DNA from: Coriobacteriia bacterium
GTDB lineage: Bacteria > Actinomycetota > Coriobacteriia > Anaerosomatales > Anaerosomataceae
NCBI GenBank assembly: GCA_030655755.1
Contig: JAUSOQ010000030.1
Coordinates: 1-46,057, forward strand
Length of the DNA: 46,057 nucleotides
Direction of reading: 5' to 3'
Program-made: the position numbers and the translations under genes
The notes under the pieces: model-generated
Database searches by the model: none
What the model was told of the DNA's origin: nothing
Seen by the model: the letters and a program-made list of their open reading frames with translations, nothing else
In this document: in pieces, positions 18,993 to 27,697 of the stretch
How positions within the stretch are numbered: position 1 is the first letter of the stretch
How the letters are laid out: each line of letters begins with the position of its first letter

Positions 18993-20201
18993 ATGCATTG
19001 TCTCGAGGACTACCGCAGCATCGTCGGTGACGACGTCATCGCCGGCATACACGCCAAGGCCCGAGGTCTTCTCGGCAGACGCGTTCTGCACATCAACTCG
19101 ACCTATCAGGGTGGTGGCGTGGCCGAGATGCTCTCCTCGCTCGTGCCCATCACGAACGACACCGGTGTGGATGCCGACTGGCGCATCTTGTTCGGCAACA
19201 CCGACTTCTTCCAGGTGACCAAGAAGTTCCACAACGCGCTGCAGGGTGGGCCGATCGACCTGACCCGGCGAAAGAAGGAGCACTACGAGCAAACGAATCA
19301 GGCGTTTGCGAGCTGGGCGCAGCTGGACCGTGACGTCGTCATCGTGCACGACCCGCAGCCGCTCCCACTCATCCGCTATTTCAAGAAGCGTCAGCCGTGG
19401 ATCTGGCGTTGCCATATCGACCTCAGCGCGCCCAACCCCGCGCTCTGGGACTACCTGAAGGGCTTCTTGCTGCGCTACGACATGATGCTCGTGTCGCACC
19501 CCGACTACCTGCACCCCGACCTACCGGTACCCCAGCGCATCGTGCATCCCGCGATCGACCCTCTCTCGGCGAAGAACATCGAGCTACGGCCTGCCGAGAT
19601 CGACCGGCTGCTCGCCAAGCAACGCATCCCAAGAGACAAGCCCCTCGTCACACAGATATCGCGCTTCGATCCGTGGAAGGACCCGCTCGGCGTCATCGAG
19701 GCGTTCAAACTCGTGCGTAAGGAGGTCGACTGCCGCCTTGTGTTGTGTGGCAGCATGGCGTCCGACGATCCTGAGGGTCTCGTCGTCTATGAGGAGGTCG
19801 CCAAGAAGGCACGCCGACTCGTTGAAAGCGGCGACATCATCCTCATCGCGCAGGACAGTCCCTCGGCATTCATCAACGCCCTGCAGCGTGCCTCGACGGT
19901 CATCGTGCAGAAATCGACGCGTGAGGGCTTCGGTCTGACCGTGGCCGAAGCGATGTGGAAAGGCACACCGGTCGTCGCATCGCGCGTAGGCGGCATCCCG
20001 CTGCAGATCACCGATGGCGAGACCGGTTTTCTCGTTGAGCCTCGGGGTATCGAGACGACCGCCGAACGGATCATCGCGCTGCTGCGTGATGACGGACTTC
20101 GCGCTAACATCGGAGAGCAGGCGCGCGAGGCCGTGCGGGGCAAGTTCCTCACCACGCGCCTTTTGGATGACTACCTGGACGTGCTCGCAACGGTCCTTTA
20201 G
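18993..20201 (+). CDS. treT: TreT-like trehalose glycosyltransferring synthase
   Basis: This is a 402-residue GT4 glycosyltransferase. It opens with HINSTYQGGGVAEML, then NTDFFQVTKKFHNALQG and VIVHDPQPLPLI, the signatures of TreT/trehalose phosphorylase-type enzymes. The C-terminal nucleotide-sugar fold has FDPWKDPLG and EGFGLTVAEAMWKGTPVV, with the conserved acidic sugar-nucleotide site. TreT links glucose from a nucleotide sugar to free glucose, reversibly. A GAGGTGA ribosome site precedes the ATG. Beside otsAB it gives the cell a second trehalose route or a recycling step. A trehalose phosphorylase of the same family is the main alternative. Confidence 0.85.
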   Translation: MHCLEDYRSIVGDDVIAGIHAKARGLLGRRVLHINSTYQGGGVAEMLSSLVPITNDTGVDADWRILFGNTDFFQVTKKFHNALQGGPIDLTRRKKEHYEQTNQAFASWAQLDRDVVIVHDPQPLPLIRYFKKRQPWIWRCHIDLSAPNPALWDYLKGFLLRYDMMLVSHPDYLHPDLPVPQRIVHPAIDPLSAKNIELRPAEIDRLLAKQRIPRDKPLVTQISRFDPWKDPLGVIEAFKLVRKEVDCRLVLCGSMASDDPEGLVVYEEVAKKARRLVESGDIILIAQDSPSAFINALQRASTVIVQKSTREGFGLTVAEAMWKGTPVVASRVGGIPLQITDGETGFLVEPRGIETTAERIIALLRDDGLRANIGEQAREAVRGKFLTTRLLDDYLDVLATVL

Positions 20202-20209
20202 GAGACTGC

Positions 20210-21241
20210 ATGAAGCTTCTCGGCGCCGACATCAAAGACTACGGGATCATGGTCGCCCTCATCGTTGCCGGCCTGGTCATAGGTTGGCTGCTCGAGAAGA
20301 TCGTTTCCGGACGCTTGCGCGCTGCTGCCAAGCGTCAGTCGTGGGGCGGCTGGAACGTGGTCGCTTGCGGCCTCGGCCACATGCCGATCTGGTGGCTCGG
20401 CATTGCAGGCGGCGGTATCGCGCTCGACGTGCTGAAGTGGAGCGGCCAGGTCGAGAGCTACCTCGGCAAGACGATCATCGTGCTTGCGGGCATCACCGTG
20501 ACCGTCGTCGCGATGCGGATCGCTACAGGCTTCGTGCGGATGTACGCGGAGGCGGCCGATGGCGCCGCAGCGTCCTCGACCATCTTCGTCAACCTCACGC
20601 GTATCGCCGTGGTGATGCTCGGTGCGCTGCTCATCTTGAACGCACTCAACATCTCGATCACGCCGATCCTCACCGCGCTGGGCGTTGGCGGTCTGGCCGT
20701 CGCCCTGGCGCTCCAGGACACGCTCGGCAACCTGTTCGCGGGCATCCAGATCGTCGAAGGCAAGCAGATCCGTCCCGGAGACTATATCGAGCTCGCCAGC
20801 GGGCAGGCAGGATATGTCGAGGACATCACCTGGCGCTACACCACCGTTCGCAAGCTCTCCAACAACCTCGTCGTCGTGCCGAACTCGACCCTGGCGACGA
20901 TGATCGTCACCAACTACCAATTGCCCGCGGAGGAGATGTCGGTACTCATCGATGTGGGCGTGGCCTACGGGACCGACCTCGAACTGGCCGAGCGTATCGC
21001 CAAAGAGGTCGCTGCCGAGACGGTCGCGGAGCTCTCGCCCAACATCGTCGGCTACGAACCGTTCGCGCGTTTCCACACGTTCGGCGACTCGGCCATCGAG
21101 ATGACCGTGGGCCTGCGTACCGGAGAGTTCACCGACCAGTGGGAACTGCGTCACCATTTCATCAAGCGACTCAAAAAGCGTTTCGACGAAGCGGGCATCG
21201 AGATCCCCTTCCCGCAGCGTGTCGTGCATCAGGTAGGCTAA
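20210..21241 (+). CDS. mscS: MscS-family mechanosensitive ion channel
   Basis: The 343-residue membrane protein has about four predicted transmembrane helices in its first 190 residues, including a glycine/alanine-rich pore helix (ALGVGGLAVALALQDTLGNLFAG) typical of MscS TM3. The MscS beta domain follows (IRPGDYIEL, GYVEDITWRYTTVR, VVPNSTLA) and then the alpha/beta cytoplasmic cage. It opens under membrane tension to release solutes after hypo-osmotic shock. ATG 20210 has AGGAG five bases upstream and lies eight bases after treT. Pairing with trehalose synthesis makes an osmotic adaptation unit. The stop overlaps the convergent pabB stop. Confidence 0.93.
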   Translation: MKLLGADIKDYGIMVALIVAGLVIGWLLEKIVSGRLRAAAKRQSWGGWNVVACGLGHMPIWWLGIAGGGIALDVLKWSGQVESYLGKTIIVLAGITVTVVAMRIATGFVRMYAEAADGAAASSTIFVNLTRIAVVMLGALLILNALNISITPILTALGVGGLAVALALQDTLGNLFAGIQIVEGKQIRPGDYIELASGQAGYVEDITWRYTTVRKLSNNLVVVPNSTLATMIVTNYQLPAEEMSVLIDVGVAYGTDLELAERIAKEVAAETVAELSPNIVGYEPFARFHTFGDSAIEMTVGLRTGEFTDQWELRHHFIKRLKKRFDEAGIEIPFPQRVVHQVG

Positions 21242-22410
21242 CTGCCAGCCTCACCGAGAACGGGCGACACCTTGAGCCGCGCTTCGGCCCACTCCTCTTG
21301 CGGGTCTGAGTCGATGGTGATCCCGCCGCCCGTGCCCCAAGCGGCACTGCCGTCGGAGGCGTACTCCAGCGTCCGGATGAGTACCGCCGAGTCGAGGCGA
21401 CCCGGTATCGCCACCGCAAGCGCACCGGTGTAGGCGCCGCGAAGGCTCACTTCCAGCGACTCGATGATGCGCATCGCGGCGATCTTGGGCGCACCGGTGA
21501 CCGACCCGCAGGGGAATGTCGCCGCCAGCAGATCGTGGATGCCGACATCCGTACGCAAGAGCGACCGCACCCGCGACACCATCTGATGGCAGTACGGCGT
21601 CTGGAACACCTCGAGGAGGGGCTCGACCCGCACGCTGCCCGGCACGCTCACGCGACCAAGATCGTTGCGCTCCATGTCTACGACCATCACGTGCTCGGCA
21701 CGCTCCTTCTCGCATGCGAGCAGCTCGTCCACAGCAGCGGCGTCTTGAGCAGCGTCTGCGTGACGCGGGCGCGTGCCCTTTATGGGCCACACCTCGGCCA
21801 CGCGCCCTTCCTCCAACGCGGTGACGCTCACGAACCGCTCCGGCGAGACCGATGCTACCTCCGTCCCACCGCCAAGCCAGAGTGCCGACATCGGACCTGC
21901 TGAGCGCGCATGCAGCCGTGCGAATGCGTCAACGGCGGCAAGACACGGCGTACCCGTTACGCGGTGGGTGAGATTCAGGACGTATACGTCTCCCTCGCGG
22001 ATGGAGTCCTGCACCGAGCGCACGCGCTCGCACCACTCACGTCCATCGAGATCACCCCGAGCATCGAGAAGCAGCGAGCCACCACCCGCTGACGGACGCA
22101 ACGGCTCCGGCAGTGGCAAGGCGCCGTGCCCGAACGGCACCCATGTGTCCCCTCGGCCCTGATACGCCGATCCGTATACGCGCACGTCGCTGGTACCGTC
22201 ATAGCGGATCAGCGCCGCCGCGAGCCGGAACTCTCCTGACTCGAACGCCTCTTCGAGCGACAGGGCTGCCTCGGCAAGTGAAACGCCCTCGACGCTGCGG
22301 ACCGGGTCCAACGCAAGAAGGGGCGTACCGCCGAACCACCCGGTCGCGTCTGTGGGCGCAAGAAGGACGGGTTGACGATCAGCACTCAGATCAGGCATCC
22401 AGGGCAGCAT
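21238..22410 (-). CDS. pabB: Aminodeoxychorismate synthase component I
   Basis: This 390-residue chorismate-binding enzyme converts chorismate plus ammonia to 4-amino-4-deoxychorismate in folate synthesis. The conserved C-terminal domain has SPERF, PIKGTRPR (209-216), ELLACEKERAEHVMVVDMERNDLGR, TFPCGSVTGAPKIAAM and GTGGGI. Lysine 211 in PIKGT is the residue that distinguishes PabB from anthranilate synthase TrpE, supporting the assignment. The N-terminal part is shorter than in E. coli PabB. The glutaminase subunit PabA is not in the window. It follows the pabC-like gene and completes a PABA pair. Confidence 0.88.
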   Translation of the reverse strand: MLPWMPDLSADRQPVLLAPTDATGWFGGTPLLALDPVRSVEGVSLAEAALSLEEAFESGEFRLAAALIRYDGTSDVRVYGSAYQGRGDTWVPFGHGALPLPEPLRPSAGGGSLLLDARGDLDGREWCERVRSVQDSIREGDVYVLNLTHRVTGTPCLAAVDAFARLHARSAGPMSALWLGGGTEVASVSPERFVSVTALEEGRVAEVWPIKGTRPRHADAAQDAAAVDELLACEKERAEHVMVVDMERNDLGRVSVPGSVRVEPLLEVFQTPYCHQMVSRVRSLLRTDVGIHDLLAATFPCGSVTGAPKIAAMRIIESLEVSLRGAYTGALAVAIPGRLDSAVLIRTLEYASDGSAAWGTGGGITIDSDPQEEWAEARLKVSPVLGEAGS

Positions 22411-22487
22411 ACGGCCTCTTCAATCGTAGTCGTACGCGCCGTGGGATGCCCCGACGGGGCTGACATGCGGCGGTTCAACTCAACATC

Positions 22488-23201
22488 CTAGCAGGTGGAG
22501 CACCCGCCGTCAGCGGCGAATACCCGCTCGAACTCGGCGGCAAGCATCTCGCTCACGGGGCCGCCGCGCCCACGAACAGCCACAGCGCCCGCGACTGCGG
22601 TCGTCAGGAAGACCTCATCCGCATCGTCGAGGTCGGGCGGCACAAGCTCCGCGCTCTTGGCGACAAGCCCGAGAGTGGGCGCGACGTCGAGGACGAAACC
22701 GCGAGAGACACCTGCCAGCGCGGGAGGACTGGGAGGCGTGAGCAGCGTCGCGCCCCGCACCACCCAGATCGTGGCCTGGCTCGTGTCCAGGATGAGACCG
22801 CCCTCCGAGACCATCACCGCGACGTGCGCACCGTGCGAGCGAGCGACACCGAGCGCAGCGTCCCAAAACGAGCGGTCCGCGGGTTTCGCCGCTCCCGGAG
22901 GCAGGTGAGGCGTGGCCGAGACGACCAGGGCGATGACGGGACCACCTTCCACGGCGATCGTCGACGGTGAAGCCGTGACATCCACCGAAACGTCACCGTC
23001 AACCGGCACGAGGAGTGTCATGCGACCGTACGACTCGTCCCACGTCCTGGCGGCACGCTCAGCCTCGCGACGTGCTGCTGCGAGTATTCCAGCATCGCAA
23101 CCGCCCGCTCGCAGACGAGCAAGATGCCGCTCGAGCAGAGGGACGCGCCCGTCCTGCACGCGAATGGTCTCGCGAAGCGCCTCGGCAAGCCTTGCCACCA
23201 C
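22488..23201 (-). CDS. pabC: Class IV aminotransferase-fold protein, aminodeoxychorismate lyase-like
   Basis: The 237-residue protein has the fold-type IV PLP enzyme layout and sits between purH and pabB, so aminodeoxychorismate lyase (4-aminobenzoate formation) is the likely role. Recognisable parts are LRETIRVQDGRVPLLERHLARL, a KPADRSFWDAAL segment holding the probable PLP lysine, and GGLILDTSQATIWVV, which replaces the more usual E-x-x-x-x-N pattern with D and T. The C-terminus ends in Cys-Ser-Thr-Cys. GTG 23201 lies eight bases after the purH stop. The changed motif leaves some doubt about activity or substrate. Confidence 0.72.
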   Translation of the reverse strand: MVARLAEALRETIRVQDGRVPLLERHLARLRAGGCDAGILAAARREAERAARTWDESYGRMTLLVPVDGDVSVDVTASPSTIAVEGGPVIALVVSATPHLPPGAAKPADRSFWDAALGVARSHGAHVAVMVSEGGLILDTSQATIWVVRGATLLTPPSPPALAGVSRGFVLDVAPTLGLVAKSAELVPPDLDDADEVFLTTAVAGAVAVRGRGGPVSEMLAAEFERVFAADGGCSTC

Positions 23202-23209
23202 CTCGACCC

Positions 23210-24796
23210 CTAATGCCGGAAGTGGCGGTGCCCCGTGAAGACCATCGCCACGCCCAGCTCATCGGCGCGCTTGATGACCTCATTATCGCGGATCGAGCCG
23301 CCAGGCTGGATGACAGCGGTGCAGCCGCCAGCCGCCACGACCTCGAGCGCGTCCGGGAACGGCATGAACGCGTCGGATGCGCACACACTGCCCTCGGCCT
23401 TCTCACCGGCCTTCTCGACCGCGATCTTCGCCGAGTCAACACGGCTCATCTGGCCGGCGCCGACGCCGATCGAAGCATACCCCTTCACCAGGAGTATGCA
23501 GTTCGACTTGACCGACTTGGCCGCCTTCCAGGCGAAGAGCAGCTGCTCCATCTCGTCTTTGGTGGGCTGTCGCTTCGTGGGCACGGTGAATGTCGAACGG
23601 TCCTCCGCCACCACGTCGAACTCCTGCACGAGCATGCCGCCCTCGACCTTACGCAACTCCAGACCGCGATCCTGTGGCCGACGGATGCCGCCGGTGCGCA
23701 GGATGCGGACGTTCTTCTGCTGCTTGAGCAGCTCGAGCGCCGCCACGTCATAGTCAGGCGCGATGATCACCTCGACGAACTGGCCACGCGCATTGATCTC
23801 TGTGACCACCTCGAGCGAGACAGGCTTGTTGAACGCCATGACGCTGCCGTACGCCGAGACCGGATCGGAGTCGTGCGCCGCTTTGTACGCCTGGAAGACA
23901 TCAGCGGCGATAGCCGTCCCACAGGGGTTGGTGTGCTTGACGATGACGCACGCCGGATCCTGGAACTCGCCCACCGCGCTCCACGCTGCATCCGTGTCGA
24001 GGATGTTGTTGTAGCTAAGCTCCTTGCCGTTCAGCTGCTCAGCCCGCGCGAGGGTGTGCTCGGCAGCGTCCATGTCACGATAGAACGCGGCCTGCTGGTG
24101 CGGGTTCTCGCCGTAGCGAAGATCCTGCATCTTGAACAGGCGCGCGCGGAACTCCTCGGGGAACTTCTGTGGACCCGAGAGGTACTTGAAGATCGCGGCG
24201 TCGTAGGCCGATGTCTTGCGGAATACCTCGACCGCCAGGGCCTTGCGCGTGTCGGGCGTGGTCGCACCGTCGTTGGCGCGCAGCTCCTCGATAATAGCGG
24301 CGTAGGCGCCGGGATCGGTGACGACCGCAACGGCGTCGAAGTTCTTCGCTGCCGAACGCAGCATGCTGGGTCCGCCGATATCGATGTTCTCGATGGCCTC
24401 CTCAAGCGTCACGCCTGGCTTGGCGACGGTCTGCTCGAACGCGTAGAGGTTCACGACCGCCATGTCGATGAGCTCGATGCCGTGCTCCTCGGCCTGGGCC
24501 ATGTGCTCCTCGACATCGCGCCGGGCGAGCAGCGCACCGTGGACCTTGGGGTGCAGCGTCTTGACGCGCCCGTCCATCATCTCGGGGAATCCGGTCAGAT
24601 CATCGATGGGCCGCACGGCGATACCCGCGTCCGCGAGCACCTTGGCCGTCCCACCGGTCGAGACGATCTCGACGCCGAACTCCTCGGCAAGTACCTTCAC
24701 GAAATCCACGACGCCCGTCTTGTCGGTGACCGATACGAGCGCGCGCTTGACCTTCACGAGATCCACGAGAAATGCCCCTTCCAAGATGTCTGACAC
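23210..24796 (-). CDS. purH: AICAR transformylase/IMP cyclohydrolase
   Basis: This bifunctional enzyme performs the last two steps of IMP synthesis. The N-terminal MGS-like cyclohydrolase domain has ALVSVTDKTG, STGGTAKVL and GRVKTLHPKVHG. The C-terminal transformylase has YGENPHQQAAFY, KHTNPCGTA and a terminal GHRHFRH. The 528-residue length is normal. The frame opens at GTG 24796, but GTG 24766 has GGAAGGGG upstream and better matches the usual start of the family, so the true protein may be 518 residues. It leads a purH-pabC-pabB unit that links purine and folate synthesis, sensible because its cosubstrate is 10-formyl-tetrahydrofolate. Confidence 0.96.
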   Translation of the reverse strand: MSDILEGAFLVDLVKVKRALVSVTDKTGVVDFVKVLAEEFGVEIVSTGGTAKVLADAGIAVRPIDDLTGFPEMMDGRVKTLHPKVHGALLARRDVEEHMAQAEEHGIELIDMAVVNLYAFEQTVAKPGVTLEEAIENIDIGGPSMLRSAAKNFDAVAVVTDPGAYAAIIEELRANDGATTPDTRKALAVEVFRKTSAYDAAIFKYLSGPQKFPEEFRARLFKMQDLRYGENPHQQAAFYRDMDAAEHTLARAEQLNGKELSYNNILDTDAAWSAVGEFQDPACVIVKHTNPCGTAIAADVFQAYKAAHDSDPVSAYGSVMAFNKPVSLEVVTEINARGQFVEVIIAPDYDVAALELLKQQKNVRILRTGGIRRPQDRGLELRKVEGGMLVQEFDVVAEDRSTFTVPTKRQPTKDEMEQLLFAWKAAKSVKSNCILLVKGYASIGVGAGQMSRVDSAKIAVEKAGEKAEGSVCASDAFMPFPDALEVVAAGGCTAVIQPGGSIRDNEVIKRADELGVAMVFTGHRHFRH

Positions 24797-24926
24797 GCGC
24801 TGGGGGCGCGCCTTCTCCCTACCTCCTATTGTGCCTCACTTTGCGCTCACGCGCAGCAGTAAAGCAACGACGACCCCGGAAGAATGTCAGGATCGTCGCA
24901 TGTCGCTCTGTTGCACTTGCAGGGTA

Positions 24927-25340
24927 TCAGGCCTCGATGACACTCTCTACCAAAGCTACGACCTCGCCCGAAGCGGTCAGGCCGCTTTGTACGGCGTCAT
25001 GCTGCTCGTCGTTGAGCACCTCTTCCGTCAACTCCACGTATCCCAGTTCGGTGATCCGGCGGAATAGATCCTCGGCTGCAGATCCCAGTTGTTCACAACA
25101 GAACGAGGCCGATGCCACAGCATCGTCGATCGTCTCGTATGGGAGCCCCTTGTGCGTCGCCAATGCTTGCGCAGCAACCGTCGTCGCCATCTTGACGTGG
25201 TGCTGCGCCCCGTCAAGATCACCGAAGCCGTATGCCTCGCGGGCAGCCGCGACCCTGAGCCACGCGACCCCGAGCAGAACATGCGCATCCGGCTGTCTTG
25301 GAGGACGTGAGAAAGGATACATCATGCTGTTGGCCCACAC
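24927..25340 (-). CDS. Small helical protein of unknown function
   Basis: This roughly 137-residue protein is not recognised. Most of it is helical: HVLLGVAWLRVAAAREAYGF, DGAQHHVKMATTVAAQALAT, DDAVASASFCCEQLGSAAEDLF. The arrangement of two long antiparallel helices resembles HEPN-type or other four-helix proteins, but the HEPN Rx4-6H motif is not evident. The start is uncertain: GTG 25340 has AGGGGG seven bases upstream, GTG 25349 is in frame and ATG 25322 is possible. It lies between purN and purH on their strand with gaps of 127 and 130 bases, so it may have its own promoter. Confidence 0.6.
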   Translation of the reverse strand: MWANSMMYPFSRPPRQPDAHVLLGVAWLRVAAAREAYGFGDLDGAQHHVKMATTVAAQALATHKGLPYETIDDAVASASFCCEQLGSAAEDLFRRITELGYVELTEEVLNDEQHDAVQSGLTASGEVVALVESVIEA

Positions 25341-25476
25341 ACTCGCCACCCCCTGATGGTCGGGTCGAACGGAACGGCCGGGCGACGCCCCCTCACGCCG
25401 TACCCAGCCACCGCGAGTGTGACAGGTGGACCTTACTAGAATCTTAACAGCTCACAAACAGGCCGATCCGCGTACC

Positions 25477-26145
25477 CTACAGCTCAGGCAAAACGCGCAC
25501 TTTCCGACCCTCAACGAACAGCCGACCCTCAACGAACAGCTGCACGACCATGGGCAGCAGCCGATGCTCCACCTCATGGATCTTGGCCTCAAGGGTCTCG
25601 ACCGTGTCTTCGTCATCCACGATGACAGGCTCCTGAGCGATTATGGGACCCTCATCGAACCTCTCATTTGCAAAGTGAACGGTGACACCGGTGACCTTCA
25701 CGCCATGATCGAACGCATCGTGGATCGCCGAGGCCCCGACGAACGCCGGCAGCAGCGCCGGATGCAGGTTGATGACACGCTGCGGATAGGCCTCCAGTAC
25801 CTCATTGCCCAGGAGCCGCATGTATCCGGCCATCACGACCAAGTCGACTTTGTGCGAATGCATCACGTCGATGATCGCGTGGTTGTACGCGGCGAACGTG
25901 GTGTATGCGGCGCGATCGATATATACAGCGTCAACACCCGCTCGACGTGCGCGCTCCAGCCCGAAGGCGTCGGGCTTATTGGAGATGGCGACGGCCACTT
26001 CGGCCTCCACCGAACCATCTGCGCAGCTGTCGATAAGCGCCTGCAGGTTCGTACCACTGCCCGAGATGAGAACGCCCACGCGCAGTGCCGTCTGGTCCTC
26101 GACCGGCTCGAACAGATCGTCGACAAGAGGCTCATGCTCGCTCAT
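25477..26145 (-). CDS. purN: Phosphoribosylglycinamide formyltransferase
   Basis: PurN transfers a formyl group from 10-formyl-tetrahydrofolate to GAR, the third step of purine synthesis. The 222-residue protein shows VGVLISGSGTNLQALID, VVMAGYMRLL, the catalytic INLHPALLPAF (N126, H128) and D164 in FDEGPII. Near the end an LFVEGR hexapeptide occurs twice (203-214), encoded by a tandem 18-base duplication. Its ATG overlaps the purM end by 14 bases, so the two are coupled. A 19-residue N-terminal extension (MSEHEPLVDD...) precedes the core and is not usual. Confidence 0.95.
   Translation of the reverse strand: MSEHEPLVDDLFEPVEDQTALRVGVLISGSGTNLQALIDSCADGSVEAEVAVAISNKPDAFGLERARRAGVDAVYIDRAAYTTFAAYNHAIIDVMHSHKVDLVVMAGYMRLLGNEVLEAYPQRVINLHPALLPAFVGASAIHDAFDHGVKVTGVTVHFANERFDEGPIIAQEPVIVDDEDTVETLEAKIHEVEHRLLPMVVQLFVEGRLFVEGRKVRVLPEL
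25504..25539. repeat. Tandem 18-base duplication in purN
   Basis: The sequence CCGACCCTCAACGAACAG occurs twice back to back at 25504-25521 and 25522-25539. It keeps the frame and duplicates six codons near the PurN C-terminus. Perfect identity suggests a recent slippage event. Confidence 0.95.
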
Positions 26146-27190
26146 AGATGACCTCCCCCTTACCAGCTACTATCTCGCCGATCTCGAAGACTCGCTCGCC
26201 CGACTCGCGTAACGTTGCCGCGACGGAAGGCGCATCGGCGGCGTCGACCACGATCGCAAAACCGATCCCCATGTTGAACGTGCGATACATCTCATCATCA
26301 GACAGCGCCGAGGCCTTCTGAAGCAGCCCGAACACCGCCGGGACCGGCCATGCACCGGGATGTACGCGCGCATCGACCGCCGGATGCAGGACGCGGTTGA
26401 GGTTCTCGGTTATGCCGCCGCCCGTGATGTGCGACATTCCTTTCACGCGCGCGCCACCGCGAATGAGCGCGAGGATACCCTTCGCGTAGATGCGCGTGGG
26501 CGTGAGAAGCACATCACCGAGCGTCTGCCCGCCGAGATCGATGCGCGGCAACGTAAGCTCGTCCTCGTGACCTTCAACGAGCACCTTGCGTACCAGGGAG
26601 TAGCCGTTGCTGTGGATGCCCGAGGATGCGAGGCCCAGCACCACATCACCCTCGGCGATCGTTGAACCATCGATGGCGGCTGCGCGGTCCACGACACCGA
26701 CGCAGAAACCCGACAGATCGTAGTCATCCGGGTCCATGACGCCGGGGTGCTCGGCCATCTCTCCACCGACGAGCGCACAGCCGGCTTGTTTGCAGCCCTC
26801 GGCGATCCCACCGACGATTCGCTCCATACGTGGCGCATCCAGCTTACCGACGGCGACGTAGTCGAGGAAGAACAGCGGTTCGGCACCGGTGACGAGGATG
26901 TCGTTGGCACACATCGCCACAAGGTCGATACCCACCGTGTCATGACGATCGAGCAGCTGGGCGAGTTTCAGTTTCGTGCCCACGCCATCCGTACCACTCA
27001 CGAGGACCGGCTCGGCCATTCCCGCAGTGTTCAGGGCGAACATCCCACCGAAGCCGCCGATGTCCCCGAGCACTTCGGGCCGGTACGTTGAACGCACGGC
27101 GTCACGAATGCGGTCGACCGCACGAGCGCCCTCGTCGATGTCGACGCCGACGTCGCGGTAACTGGTGGGCCTGTCTGGCGTATCGGTCAT
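26132..27190 (-). CDS. purM: Phosphoribosylformylglycinamidine cyclo-ligase (AIR synthetase)
   Basis: PurM closes FGAM to AIR using ATP. The sequence starts MTDTPDRPTSYRDVGVDID and shows FGGMFAL, VSGTDGVGTKLKLAQ, DLVAMCANDILVTGAEPLFFLDY, LVGGEMAEHPG and GLASSGIHSNGYSLVR, all standard PurM motifs, within the usual length (352 residues). I chose ATG 27190, preceded by GAGGGAGGGG, over an upstream in-frame start that adds 16 unconserved residues. It is coupled to purN by overlap. Confidence 0.96.
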   Translation of the reverse strand: MTDTPDRPTSYRDVGVDIDEGARAVDRIRDAVRSTYRPEVLGDIGGFGGMFALNTAGMAEPVLVSGTDGVGTKLKLAQLLDRHDTVGIDLVAMCANDILVTGAEPLFFLDYVAVGKLDAPRMERIVGGIAEGCKQAGCALVGGEMAEHPGVMDPDDYDLSGFCVGVVDRAAAIDGSTIAEGDVVLGLASSGIHSNGYSLVRKVLVEGHEDELTLPRIDLGGQTLGDVLLTPTRIYAKGILALIRGGARVKGMSHITGGGITENLNRVLHPAVDARVHPGAWPVPAVFGLLQKASALSDDEMYRTFNMGIGFAIVVDAADAPSVAATLRESGERVFEIGEIVAGKGEVIYERA

Positions 27191-27250
27191 ACCGTGCACC
27201 CCTCCCTCGACTGCCCTCATTATGGGGCATTCCCACAAAGACCGCCTGTG

Positions 27251-27697
27251 CTACGAGATGCGCGCGAGTAGAGTCGACAATGCGTAAGACGCCATCACTG
27301 CCACCGACCCGGCGGCCAGCCAGCCCGTGCCGTGCGTGACGCGACGGCCCACCGTCTTGCCGAGTAGTACCGGCACCAGATAGCCCACCGCGAAGCTCAC
27401 GAGCGCCCACGTACCGAGTGTGACCCACTCGGCCCACATCGGCTGCGACGCGTCGAGTAGGCGCGCGACGCCGTCGTAGACATCTCGGGCGCGACCAAGA
27501 ACCCAGAGTCCGTCACCGATGAGCCAGCCCACGACGAGCGTCGCCCAGGCGTATCGCTCACGTTCGCGGGGGGTTTTAGGCGCACCGAGAAGCACTGCAG
27601 CGAGACCGGCAGAGATGAGGCCGACGAGCGGATTAGGATGCAGACCACCGCGGATGCCACCCATGAGCGCGGTCGCGAGCGCGGTGAGCTCGGTCAC
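27251..27697 (-). CDS. Small membrane protein coupled to purF
   Basis: The 148-residue protein starts at GTG 27697, overlapping the purF stop (GTGA). It has about three to four hydrophobic segments: PLVGLISAGLAAVLLGA, WATLVVGWLIGDGLWVL, LGTWALVSFAVGYLVPVLLG and WLAAGSVAVMASYALSTLL. A GGIRGGLHPNPLVG segment precedes the first helix. I do not recognise the family. Translation coupling to purF and purM implies co-expression with purine synthesis, but a role there is unknown. Confidence 0.7.
   Translation of the reverse strand: MTELTALATALMGGIRGGLHPNPLVGLISAGLAAVLLGAPKTPRERERYAWATLVVGWLIGDGLWVLGRARDVYDGVARLLDASQPMWAEWVTLGTWALVSFAVGYLVPVLLGKTVGRRVTHGTGWLAAGSVAVMASYALSTLLARIS

Noticed and set aside
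20014-21309. Long plus-strand open frame overlapping treT and mscS
   Set aside because: Its product is Arg/Ala-rich without family motifs, and the other frames encode clear TreT and MscS proteins.
23015-24793. 592-codon frame antisense to purH
   Set aside because: GC-rich shadow frame; purH motifs on the minus strand are unambiguous.
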